20,763 nt of DNA from Amphimedon queenslandica (GCF_000090795.2 NW_003546675.1:36139-56901); one strand, 5' to 3'. Shown: positions 10,095 to 19,085, counted from the stretch's first letter. The notes: generated by a model not told the origin, from the letters alone. Numbers and translations are program-made.

Positions 10095-12496
10095 ATGTCT
10101 CTACAAAGGATCCTCACAGTCTCTTCCCTTTTCATCTTCTTTGCTAGTCCATTAGTTACTAGAGCTGAAGAAGTTACTTGCAATCACAATACTCTAGTAT
10201 GTGAATGTACAGCTACTAATCCTAATGATGTGTGCGAGTTTACGTTTGATATTGAGATACTACAGACGTTCACTCGATATCTGCTGGATAATACTGGAAA
10301 TTCAAGAGGTACTGCAGGCAGTGTCTGGCACATTAATAATGGAGAATGGGAACCAGTTGATTATGATCCTAGTATGGGCCGTAACACTCTCTGTGATAGT
10401 TCTGTTGATAGTACTAACTGCACTCAACCATTTGGTGTTGATGGGTACACGTTTCGTTCCTTTATAGCAGTCAATGGACGTATACCAGGACCAACACTCA
10501 TTGTAACTGNNNNNNNNNNGTGAATGTAATCAATAGATTAGCATCAGAGAGTGTATCTGTACACTGGCATGGGATGCATCAAAGGAACAGTAACTGGATG
10601 GATGGAGTGGAGCATGTTACACAGTGTGGTATACCCCCAGGAGCTAGTTTTACTTATTATTTCTATGCTAGACCATCTGGTACTCACTGGTACCACTCTC
10701 ACAGTGGAGCTCAGAGAACTGATGGACTCTTTGGAGCTCTCATTGTTAAAGAGAAGGAGCAAGGTAATGCACAATACACTGCCTTCCTGAACAAGTTGAA
10801 TGACACAAACATACAGGAGGACACTTATGTGGATAATCCTAATGAACACACTCTCACTCTTCTTGACTGGCAGAAGAGTAGCTCACTGGATCTCTTCACA
10901 CTAATACACTCAACTATAAGATACTTTGACATTGACAAAGCATCGCAACTACAAGGATCAGGAGCTGATAGAACCTATTCATCAGATGGTGCAGAGATAG
11001 GGCCCGTGCCTTATTGGTCTGGACTAATAAATGGAAGAGGAAGGCATAATAGTGTTAATTACATCAATTCTAGCTTAAGCGAGTTCAAAGTTACTGCAGG
11101 ACAAACTTATCGATTTCGTTTAATTGGTGCTCAGAGTCTTTATGCTTATCGTTTCTCAATAGAAGATCATAAATTAATCGTCATAGCAACTGATGGTCAG
11201 TTTATTGAACCTATTGAAGTCGATTATATCATAATACATTCTGGAGAAAGATATGACTTCCTTTTGAAAACAAAATCGGAGACTGATCTAGTCACCACTC
11301 AACAGTTCATGATACGTGCAGTTACATTAAGTTTTACTGCAACATCAACTTATGCAACAGAACAGTCAGCAGAAGCTATTCTCAATTACAACAGTGCTAC
11401 TACACCATCCAGTCAATATGCAAATATCGCAGCTAGAAGTCAAACTGTTAGTCAAAGGTGCATTGATAGTGATAAGTGTGTAGCTCTTAACTGTCCATTC
11501 GAGAAATTTCCAGATAATTTCAACATCAACTGTACTCATATTCATCAATTGCAACTGCTAACTGACTATCCTGGAGACCTGCCTGATGTTGCTACTAGTA
11601 ATAATTCAAGGTTATTCTTCAATTTCGGTTTTGAAGGAACACGTCAGACCAGCACTATTAATGGACGTAACCTAAAACTACCATCAGCATCACTGGCACA
11701 GCTTGAGGCAAGCGAATTGACCAATATTAGGAATAATGAATATTGTGAAGATGAGAAAAATGAGAATGATGAAAAGAAGTGTGATCGTGATAACACAGAA
11801 GAAGTCATATCCACCGATTGCTACTGCACTCATGTCATTGAGGAAGAGGCTGACCAGTCAATTGAGTTAGTGATATCAGCCACTGGACCAAACCCTACAC
11901 AACTAGAGAACTTTCTATTTGCTCATCCAATCCATCTACATGGTCACTATTTTCACGTCGTTGATATTCAATTTGGAACAACTGATCCTGTCACAGGAAG
12001 ACTTACCGCTGGTAATAGTGATATTGATTGTGGAGGTGATACACTATGTGTTAGACCTCGCTGGAAACCTAATAGGGACTACTCTACACGTACAGGAGTG
12101 ACAGGTAGGGTCTCATCTAAAGCTCCATTAAAGGATACTCTGTTAATACCAGCTGGTGGGTATGCTGTTGTGTATTTTAAAACTGATAATCCTGGTTGGT
12201 GGTTCCTACACTGTCATATTGAGGTACATCAATTGGAGGGAATGGGAGTCATCATTAATGAAGGAGGCTTTAAAACACCACCACCTGATGGCATGAATAA
12301 ATGTGGAAATTTTCAACTCACAACAAATGAGTTTAATGAAGCAATTGCTGTTACTACATCACCAACACCAACACCAACATCAACTGAAGGTGGAAGTTCT
12401 ACAGGGTATATTATTGGCATCTCAATCACATCTGTGGTTGCATTTCTGGAGTTTATCATAATAATCATATTAATAATCTTATTATGCTTAAAGTAA
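10095..12496 (+). CDS. MCO1: membrane-anchored laccase-like multicopper oxidase (10-N gap inside)
   Basis: Single exon. The start at ATG 10095 gives a clean signal peptide (MSLQRILTVSSLFIFFASPL, then VTRA); an in-frame TTG at 10068 is not needed. The reading frame appears broken at the N run 10510-10519, but the paralogue MCO2 has 17 bases at the equivalent place (15787-15803). Replacing 10 Ns by 17 bases restores one frame of about 802 aa, so the gene is probably intact. Copper motifs: HWHG (10562), HWYHSH, HPIHLHGH (about 11927) and HCHIEVHQLEGM (about 12209), giving T1, T2 and T3 ligands with axial Met. The C-terminus has a Ser/Thr/Pro stalk (TTSPTPTPTSTEGG) and one hydrophobic helix (about 30 residues) ending LLCLK. 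The predicted product is a type I membrane oxidase facing outside. The family oxidises phenols, amines or metals with reduction of O2 to water; the substrate is unknown. Confidence 0.88.
10510..10519. other. Assembly gap (10 N)
   Basis: Ten Ns inside MCO1. The flanks are identical to MCO2 on both sides; MCO2 has 17 bases between them (15787-15803), as does the copy at 20301. The N count is therefore a placeholder and should not be read as a frameshift. Confidence 0.95.
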
Positions 12497-13012
12497 CAAT
12501 TGCATGAATTGGAACATGACACATAGTTAAATATAGTAGTTTTAGATTATGTCGTAGTAATGTTACAATTTAGTAGTTCCCATGTTTGAACTAATATTTT
12601 GGTTTGTAGCTGATTAAAAATGTTTCAGTAAAACTAAATTGTTAAGAAAGCAGAGAGGGGAGAAGAAGAGAAAGGAAAAAAAACAAAGCAGGAAGACTGT
12701 CTATACATGATAACATCAAGAGTATACCACAAATGAAATACAACAAACAGTAAACCACACTGTACATGCAGAAATAGTTTCAGCATACAAACTATAAACT
12801 ATTATACATGTATATACCAGATCACTTCAGTAAACAAATATAAGGTTGGTCTACACAGTCATGTCATAATATTCTCCCCACTAAAATAAAATTTGTAATT
12901 TATAATTACATTGCCTGATGTTAATATCTAAAATTAAGTGGTCTAACGGTTGTTATAGAAACCACTGCCAATGAATATTTAAAATTGTTCAGATATGTTT
13001 TAGATACATATT
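12497..13012. other. MCO1 3' flank and intergenic region
   Basis: Contains a possible poly(A) signal variant ATTAAA (12613-12618), a purine-rich tract (about 12648-12690), and AT-rich sequence. The duplication boundary lies at about 13013. No gene is seen. Confidence 0.5.
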
Positions 13013-13142
13013 GAATACACTAAGAGAAAGATCACCAGTAGACAATGGTATTATAGATGAACCAATATATCATGTACCAACTGAACAACAAGAACATATC
13101 ATTGGTATTGAACATAACACTGCTTATGGACACACACTTTAA
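13013..13142 (+). pseudogene. Receptor tail fragment 1 (cytoplasmic tail of the receptor A/C family)
   Basis: Starts abruptly inside the last exon, after the TM part, and continues to the stop TAA (13140-13142) with the tail reading frame open (IREAS-type start region, then PIYHVPTEQQ and AYGHTL). The first bases match receptor A (CTAAGAGAAAGA) and the rest matches receptor C, so the copy is a mosaic or an older version. It has no TM segment or visible acceptor site upstream, so it is treated as a duplicated fragment. Confidence 0.75.
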
Positions 13143-13928
13143 TAATTACAATTGATAGTGTTACTATCTCAGTGTGTGTGTGTGTGCGTGTTCACTGTAA
13201 TCTAATTATACTGAGTTACTGTATTGATATCCACCCACAAGGTATACTAACATTAGCTTTGTGCTACAAATGTTACAGCAACTGTGAAGCAACTGAAGAA
13301 CATAACGTATGAGTTGTCATTCATAACAAATTCGCTGGGACATTAAAAAATTTAGTTAAAAATATATCTTCATAAAGTTTCTGTACCCAAAATTTATCAC
13401 TTATGAACACATTATATTCTACCAATTGCTAAAAGATAAACAACTTTAAAAGGTTGTATGTCTGTACAGTGTACACACATGCCAGGGCATGGTAAGCGAC
13501 AGAGCCCTTACAGTCTTATTGGTTACTACTTACTGCTACATGTAAACATAGACTATACATGTACATGTACATTTGATATGTCATCATATCCATAAACACA
13601 GTGTATATTATAGTCTGATGTACAGTATTTAATATAGTCTGATTTACACCAGGTCCACCATTGGACCACACAAATTATTAGTAACATTGCACCACATAAC
13701 AGATGTCTCTCAGTCTGATATGGAACAAGACTATAATGTATTACTTAGCACAGTGTATTTAAGATTGGAATGATGTAGGAGAGCAGTTATTATTATAAAT
13801 TTGATTATAGTACTCAGCAGTCTACACAAGACACCTGTTAAACAATAAAAACCACTTATATATTAAAGACTCTGTAGTATTGTATAAGTACACAAGAAGT
13901 AGAAAGCATTAATGACCATTAGGTCTAA

Positions 13929-14082
13929 AGGCTGGTTCACAATATGACATTAGGCCAGCGTACTGTCAATTTTTAATCAAAAGAGTGGGCGATTTGACCT
14001 TTTGATGCATGCTTTCCGCTGGAATAGCCAAATTCTATTCCAGCATCAATGTAATGTCAAGCCTATCGTAATATTGTAAACC
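13929..14082. mobile_element. Second copy of the MITE-like element, right end deleted
   Basis: Matches 9412-9552 but ends at GTAAACC without the CACCT end and right-hand TAA. It keeps an interior hairpin that copy 1 lost: GCTGGAATAG (14018-14027), 7-nt loop, CTATTCCAGC (14035-14044). The left TAA is at 13926-13928. It was carried by the segmental duplication, so it is not an independent insertion. Confidence 0.5.
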
Positions 14083-14591
14083 AGGTATGCTATTATTGAT
14101 GCAGTATATGTACATTAAACTAACTAGTATAGTATGACCTCAAAGAAGAGGTGGGCATAAGGTAGATATAGAATAACTGAAGGTGTGTATTCACTCCCAC
14201 TCATTCACAAACTCTTCCTTCCTCTTACTACACAATGTATAATGCTATCTTTACTACACAATAGTGTGGTATCTATGTGCTTCATCTGACTATGTTATAC
14301 CATTAGTATCATGGCCCAGGAGAAATTACTTCTGTAGTGATCAAAACATGTGAATGTATCAGTAGTAAATGTACTCTCATTTCTATCTTAATAATATGAA
14401 TGTCTGAGAGACAAGAAATCAAAGTAAATATCAGTATGTACTACAAAATACAAATTATCTATCCAAAATTAGATTAAGTTAGAATTACTGTAGCAATAAT
14501 AACATGTAGGAGAGGGAGTTTCTAAGGGTAACACCACAATGACCACCCTGAAGCCATACACTAAATGACACCATTGCACATCCATTCATTC

Positions 14592-14760
14592 ATTCTTTGG
14601 AGCAGAATATCTCTACAAAGATCCTTATAGTCTCTTCCTTTTTCATCTTCTTTGCTAGTCCATTAGATACAAAAGCTGAAGAAGTTACTTGCAATCACAA
14701 TACTCCAGTATGTGAATGTACAGCTACTAATCCTAATGATGTATGCGAGTTTAGACTTGA
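14592..14760 (+). pseudogene. Dead 5' fragment of a multicopper oxidase gene
   Basis: Homologous to the first part of MCO1 and the copy at 20301. The start codon is changed (ATA at 14607-14609), a base is missing near 14620, which leads to an early TAG, and the upstream TATA segment is absent. The segment still shows the Cys-rich CNHNTPVCECTATNPNDVCEF coding stretch, then stops at GAGTTTAGACTTGA, where receptor-tail sequence starts. That last stretch matches MCO2 (TTTAGACTTGA) better than MCO1 (TTTACGTTTGA). Confidence 0.85.
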
Positions 14761-14862
14761 CCAGTAGACATTGGCCCAATATATGATTTACCAACTATCA
14801 GCAATGAACAACAAGAACAAGTCATTGATACTACACCTAACACTGCTTATGGACAAATTTAA
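14761..14862 (+). pseudogene. Receptor tail fragment 2
   Basis: 102 nt encoding the end of the receptor tail (PVDIGPIYDLP..., AYGQI, TAA at 14860-14862), closest to receptor A. It is joined directly to the dead MCO fragment. The MCO frame meets a TAG just after the junction, so no fusion protein results. Confidence 0.75.
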
Positions 14863-15269
14863 TAATACATTTATAATTTTATTTTCGCAGACATACATTA
14901 ATATAGAAAATAAGGGTGTATAGTAACACGATGTATCTTGGCACAGCAACCTTGAAACTTACTATTTTACTAGTGGCAATTAAAACAGGGCAATAAAAAG
15001 TCTTATTGATTAGGAACAAACAACTTTCATGATAGTCCGCAACAAAGTGGAGGGACCAGACTACTTTTATGATAATTTTCATTTCATCTTTGCTATACAA
15101 GTTAATAGTATAAAGCAATTATAATCATACAAACCAGTTCACTCCAAGACTCATTATCTAAACAAGCAATTCCAGGAATTGTGTACTATTAATGCATTTC
15201 TATACTTATAGTTATTAGAAAGGAAGGTACCTGTGGTATAGGTTGTATAAACACAGTGGAAATGGTATG
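14863..15269. other. Spacer upstream of MCO2
   Basis: About 400 bp of AT-rich sequence not recognisably related to the upstream regions of the other MCO copies. A 79-codon minus-strand frame here has no domain or start context and is not called. Confidence 0.5.
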
Positions 15270-15276
15270 TATAAAA
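15270..15276 (+). promoter_or_regulatory. Probable TATA box of MCO2
   Basis: TATAAAA lies 117 bp before the preferred start codon at 15387. It falls inside the longer open frame that begins at 15243, so if it is the core promoter the 15243 start is not in the mRNA. The flanks do not resemble the MCO1 promoter. Confidence 0.5.
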
Positions 15277-15386
15277 TCCCATCCCACTTCTTAGGAACAG
15301 TATCAGTCATATGGATTCATATACCACATAAATACAAACTGCACTTCACTGATCAATCATTCAGTCAGTCAGTTTGTGACAGAATA

Positions 15387-18300
15387 ATGATTCGGCTTTC
15401 AATGCTACTTGAAGTCTTTTGTCTTCTTATCCTCGTATCTCATCAGCAGGTTATTGCTGAAGTTGTAACTTGCAATCACAATACTCCAGTATGTGAATGT
15501 ACAGCTACTAATCCTAATGATGTGTGTGAGTTTAGACTTGATATTGAGATGCTGCAGACCTTCACCCGATATCTGCTTGATGAGGATGAAGACTCAAGGG
15601 GTACTGCAGGCAGTGTCTGGCGTATTAATAACGGAGAATGGGAAAGAGTTAATCCTAAAGACACACTCTGTGGTAGTTCTATTGATAGTACTAACTGCAC
15701 TCAACCGTTTACTGTTGATGGGTACACGTTTCGTTCCTTTATAGCAGTCAATGGACGTATACCAGGACCAACACTCATTGTAACTGAGGGTCAGTTGGTT
15801 AAAGTGAATGTAATCAATAGATTAGCATCAGAGAGTGTATCTGTACACTGGCATGGGATGCATCAAAGGAACAGTAACTGGATGGATGGAGTGGAGCATG
15901 TTACACAGTGTGGTATACCTCCAGGGGCTAGTTTTACTTATATCTTTAAAGCTGAACAATACGGGACTCACTGGTATCACTCTCACAGTGGAGCTCAGAG
16001 AACTGATGGACTCTTTGGAGCTCTCATTGTTAAAGAGAAGGAGCAAGGTAATCTACAATATACTGCCTTCCTGAACAAGTTAACTGAAATGAACATACAG
16101 CAGAATACTTATGTGGATAATCCTGGTGAACACACTCTCACTTTTCTTGACTGGCAGAAGTCAAGCTCACTGGATCTCTTCACACTAATACACTCAACCA
16201 TTAGATACTTTGACATTGATAAAGTATCAGAACTGTCTGGATCAGAACCTGATAGAACCCGTTCATCAGATAATGCAGAGATAGGGCCCGTGCCTTATTG
16301 GTCTGGACTAATAAATGGAAGGGGAAGGCATAATGATACTGACTACTCTAATTCTATTTTAAGTGACTTTAATGTCACAGCTGGAAATACGTATCGATTT
16401 CGTTTAATTGGTGCTCAGAGTCTTTATGCTTATCGTTTCTCAATAGAAGATCATAACTTAACAGTAATAGCAACTGATGGTCAGTTTATTGAACCAGTGA
16501 CAGTTGATTACATTATAATACACTCTGGAGAAAGATATGACTTCCTTTTACAAACAAAAGCAGAGAGTGACCTTGTCTCCACTCAGCAGTTCATGATACG
16601 TGCAGTTACATTAAGCTTCACTGTAACATCAACTTATTTACAAGAACAGTCGGCAGAAGCTATTCTCAATTACAACAGTGATGACACGCCATCCAGTGAA
16701 TATGCAGGTATTGCAGCTAGAAGTCAACCTGTTGTTGAGAGATGTACTTCTACTGATGAGTGTGAAGCTCTTAACTGTCCATTCAAGAATTTTCCAGATA
16801 ATTTCAACATTAACTGTACTCATATTCATCAATTGCAGCTGCTAACTGACTATCCTGGAGATCTGCCTGATGTTGCTACAACTGCAAATAGTCCAAGATT
16901 ATTCTTCAATTTTGGTTTTGAAGGAACACGTCAGACCAGCACTATTAATGGCCGCAACCTAAAACTACCATCAGCATCACTGGCACAGCTTGATGCAAGT
17001 GAACTAACTGGTATTAGGAATAATGAATATTGTGAAGACGAGAAAAATGAGAATAATGAAAAGAAGTGTGATCGCGATAACACAGAAGAAGTCATATCCC
17101 CTGATTGCTACTGCACTCATGTTGTTGATGTGGAGGATAGTCGTTCCTATGAATTAGTAATATCAGCCGTTGGACCAAACCCTATGTCACTAGGCAACTT
17201 TCTATTCGCTCATCCAGTACATCTTCATGGACATTACTTTCATGTCGTTGATATCCAATTTGGCAAATATAACGACAATGGAGAACTATCTGATGGCAAT
17301 AGTGATTTAAATTGTGGAGGTGATACACTATGTGTTAAGCCTCGCTGGAGAAATAATAGAGATTACTCTACACGTAAAGGAATGACAGGCAAAATTTCAT
17401 CTAAAGCCCCACTGAAGGATACTCTGTTAATACCAGCTGGTGGGTATGCTGTTGTGTATTTTAAAACTGATAATCCTGGTTGGTGGTTCCTACACTGTCA
17501 TATTGAGGTACATCAATTGGAGGGAATGGGAGTCATCATTAATGAAGGAGGCTTTAAAACACCACCACCTGATGGCATGAATAAATGTGGAGACTTTCCA
17601 CTGGCAACAGACCAGTTTATTTCAGCAACTGCTGTTACTGCATCACCATCACCAGAACCAACACTAACAACAACAACAGTAGTGAGTACAGTATTTATGC
17701 CAACAACAATTCAAATAACACCAACAAACACCAACAGTGGTGGTGGTGGAGGTGGTGGTACTAAATGCTTTCCTCCAGATGCAGTAGTGCGTACAAGAAA
17801 TGGTCCATTGCTCATGAAAGATGTTGAAATTGGAATGGAACTTTTAGCCTTGAGTTCTAACCATGAACTAGTCTATAGCCCAGTTATATTGATGTTAGAT
17901 GTTGATGACATTAAACTAGCAAATTATACTATCATAGAGTCATCAGGTAATCACAAACTGACACTCACACCAAACCACCTTGTTCATGCAAGTAAAACAA
18001 ATGACATCTCATCATCTGTACCTATATTCGCTTCACAAGTGAAAAAAGGTGACAAGATATTTGTTGCTAAATCTCCTGATGTTATTGAAGCAGTTGAAGT
18101 CGTTAGCACATCAAGCCAAGTCATCAAGGGTGCTTATGCCCCACTGACAAGAGAAGGTACTGTGGTTGTTAATGATGTTGTAGCTTCTTGCTATGCTGTT
18201 GTTAATGATCATAAATTTGCTCATGCAGGGTTTGGCCCATTACGTTTTCTTTATGATACTTTCCACACTTCCCTCCATAGCAAACAGAAGCAAGGGATTG

Positions 18301-18401
18301 CTTGGTATCCTTCAATGCTCCAGTCACTAGGTAAAGTATTCCTGGATGACAGCAACTACAAGCCAATGAAAGTTGAAGATCTGATCAAGAACAGTAATTA
18401 A
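15387..18401 (+). CDS. MCO2-Hint: secreted multicopper oxidase fused to a Hedgehog-type Hint/Hog domain
   Basis: Single exon, 1004 aa from ATG 15387. This start gives a signal peptide (MIRLSMLLEVFCLLILVSHQ, then QVIA); the longer frame from 15243 adds 48 residues with no signal-like start. Oxidase part, about 25-740: HWHG (H154, H156), HWYHSH (H195-H200), HPVHLHGH (H609, H612, H614, H616), HCHIEVHQLEGM (H703, C704, H705, H709, M714), so the T1/T2/T3 copper set is complete. After a Pro/Thr-rich stalk (about 740-780) and seven Gly comes a Hint domain starting at C794 (CFPPDAVVRTRNGP), with D838, TPNH (T861, H864) and ASCYAV (C935). It is followed by GFGPLRF and a C-terminal region with GIAWYPSMLQSLGKVFLD, the pattern of Hedgehog Hog domains. 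Hint domains cleave themselves just before the first Cys. The expected product is a free oxidase of about 790 residues whose new C-terminus is hydrolysed or joined to a nucleophile such as sterol. Unlike MCO1 it has no TM helix. Confidence 0.93.
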   Translation: MIRLSMLLEVFCLLILVSHQQVIAEVVTCNHNTPVCECTATNPNDVCEFRLDIEMLQTFTRYLLDEDEDSRGTAGSVWRINNGEWERVNPKDTLCGSSIDSTNCTQPFTVDGYTFRSFIAVNGRIPGPTLIVTEGQLVKVNVINRLASESVSVHWHGMHQRNSNWMDGVEHVTQCGIPPGASFTYIFKAEQYGTHWYHSHSGAQRTDGLFGALIVKEKEQGNLQYTAFLNKLTEMNIQQNTYVDNPGEHTLTFLDWQKSSSLDLFTLIHSTIRYFDIDKVSELSGSEPDRTRSSDNAEIGPVPYWSGLINGRGRHNDTDYSNSILSDFNVTAGNTYRFRLIGAQSLYAYRFSIEDHNLTVIATDGQFIEPVTVDYIIIHSGERYDFLLQTKAESDLVSTQQFMIRAVTLSFTVTSTYLQEQSAEAILNYNSDDTPSSEYAGIAARSQPVVERCTSTDECEALNCPFKNFPDNFNINCTHIHQLQLLTDYPGDLPDVATTANSPRLFFNFGFEGTRQTSTINGRNLKLPSASLAQLDASELTGIRNNEYCEDEKNENNEKKCDRDNTEEVISPDCYCTHVVDVEDSRSYELVISAVGPNPMSLGNFLFAHPVHLHGHYFHVVDIQFGKYNDNGELSDGNSDLNCGGDTLCVKPRWRNNRDYSTRKGMTGKISSKAPLKDTLLIPAGGYAVVYFKTDNPGWWFLHCHIEVHQLEGMGVIINEGGFKTPPPDGMNKCGDFPLATDQFISATAVTASPSPEPTLTTTTVVSTVFMPTTIQITPTNTNSGGGGGGGTKCFPPDAVVRTRNGPLLMKDVEIGMELLALSSNHELVYSPVILMLDVDDIKLANYTIIESSGNHKLTLTPNHLVHASKTNDISSSVPIFASQVKKGDKIFVAKSPDVIEAVEVVSTSSQVIKGAYAPLTREGTVVVNDVVASCYAVVNDHKFAHAGFGPLRFLYDTFHTSLHSKQKQGIAWYPSMLQSLGKVFLDDSNYKPMKVEDLIKNSN
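17766..18398 (+). other. Hint/Hog autoprocessing domain within MCO2
   Basis: Residues 794-1004. Aligned by eye to Hedgehog C-terminal domains: CFPPDA corresponds to the conserved CFPGxA start; LMLDVDD to the FLDRD region (the Asp that activates sterol in Hedgehog); LTLTPNHLVHAS to the TxxH block; FASQVKKGDKIFV to FASxVxxGxxV; GAYAPLTREGTVVVNDVVAS and then CYAV is near-colinear with Hedgehog; and the final WY...LG...LD block corresponds to the sterol-recognition part. The residue before the scissile Cys is Lys rather than the Gly usual in Hedgehog. Confidence 0.9.
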
Positions 18402-18950
18402 TATTTCGTAAAGTAAACTTTTATAATTTGATTATAGTTACACAAACTTATTACTATATTTCTTGCTATGCATGTGGGTTTAGCTGCATGTTTTTTGCTG
18501 CATTGATTTCATTATTTTTAGTTTTTATAGTTTAATTTTAATTTTGAAGAGATTATTGTGCTAAGCTAAATTTAGAATTAACATTAACAATAATACAGTA
18601 TAGCAATAGGATTAATTGGTTAGCATAGTACTGTACTGCTAGTAAGTACATAACCAGAAACACAAATGTGCTAGATTCAAATACATTTTGGTGATGTTGT
18701 AACTACATCACTGACACCGACGCTAAAGGAAGTGGAAGTTCTAAAGTGTCACTTACTGTACAGTGACCAACATGCATAGTTTGCCTACTGATGCTAGTCA
18801 GGTGTGACCTGACTCTTGCACAGTGCAAGGGCCTGACTATACTGTGCCACCTCTTGTAACTATATACGGGTGTATCAATTTCAGTACAACTTGTTTACTA
18901 CAATCCTTAACACTCCATTGTAGTATCTACTAGGAGTAATGCAGAACATT
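18402..18950. other. MCO2 3' flank with short inverted repeats
   Basis: AT-rich 3' flank without a canonical AATAAA close to the stop. Three short perfect inverted repeats cluster at 18748-18829: GTCACT/AGTGAC (18748-18753 and 18762-18767), GTCAGGT/ACCTGAC (18797-18803 and 18807-18813) and CTTGCAC/GTGCAAG (within 18815-18829). Meaning unknown; they may be old element debris. No gene is seen. Confidence 0.5.
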
Positions 18951-19015
18951 GAGGGGCGAACCTGAGTATGCACACGCAATTAGATATTATTAGTTAGATA
19001 TTATTAGTTGTAAAG

Positions 19016-19085
19016 AATGAATCATTAATGAGAAAACAAGTATGAACAAAAATGAATCATCAATGAGAAAATGAGTATGAACAAA
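19016..19085 (+). repeat. Two tandem 35-bp units
   Basis: 19016-19050 and 19051-19085 match closely (AATGAATCATYAATGAGAAAA..., both ending GTATGAACAAA). They lie just inside the left end of the putative element relic. Confidence 0.8.

Larger units (their letters stand above)
13013..14760 (+). repeat. Segmental duplication copy 2 (receptor tail, intergenic, MCO 5' end)
   Basis: Diverged copy of 8495-10249, in the same order: receptor tail end, TG run, TGTAAACA block (13531), MITE-like element, MCO upstream region, and MCO signal peptide plus first Cys-rich segment. Differences include small indels, loss of the MITE right end, and loss of the TATA segment before the MCO part. It ends abruptly at 14760, where a second receptor tail begins. 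Confidence 0.88.

Noticed and set aside
10510..10523. True frameshift or two separate genes in MCO1
   Set aside because: The N run replaces 17 bases present in MCO2 and MCO3, which restores a single frame.
14592..14862. Expressed MCO-receptor tail fusion
   Set aside because: Start codon lost, early stop, no TATA segment, and the frame meets TAG right after the junction.
14879..15118. 79-codon minus-strand open frame
   Set aside because: No domain, no promoter sign, and AT-rich composition in which such frames are common.
15243..15386. Upstream extension of the MCO2 frame to an ATG at 15243
   Set aside because: It contains the probable TATA box, is not related to other MCO N-termini, and would bury the signal peptide; ATG 15387 fits better.
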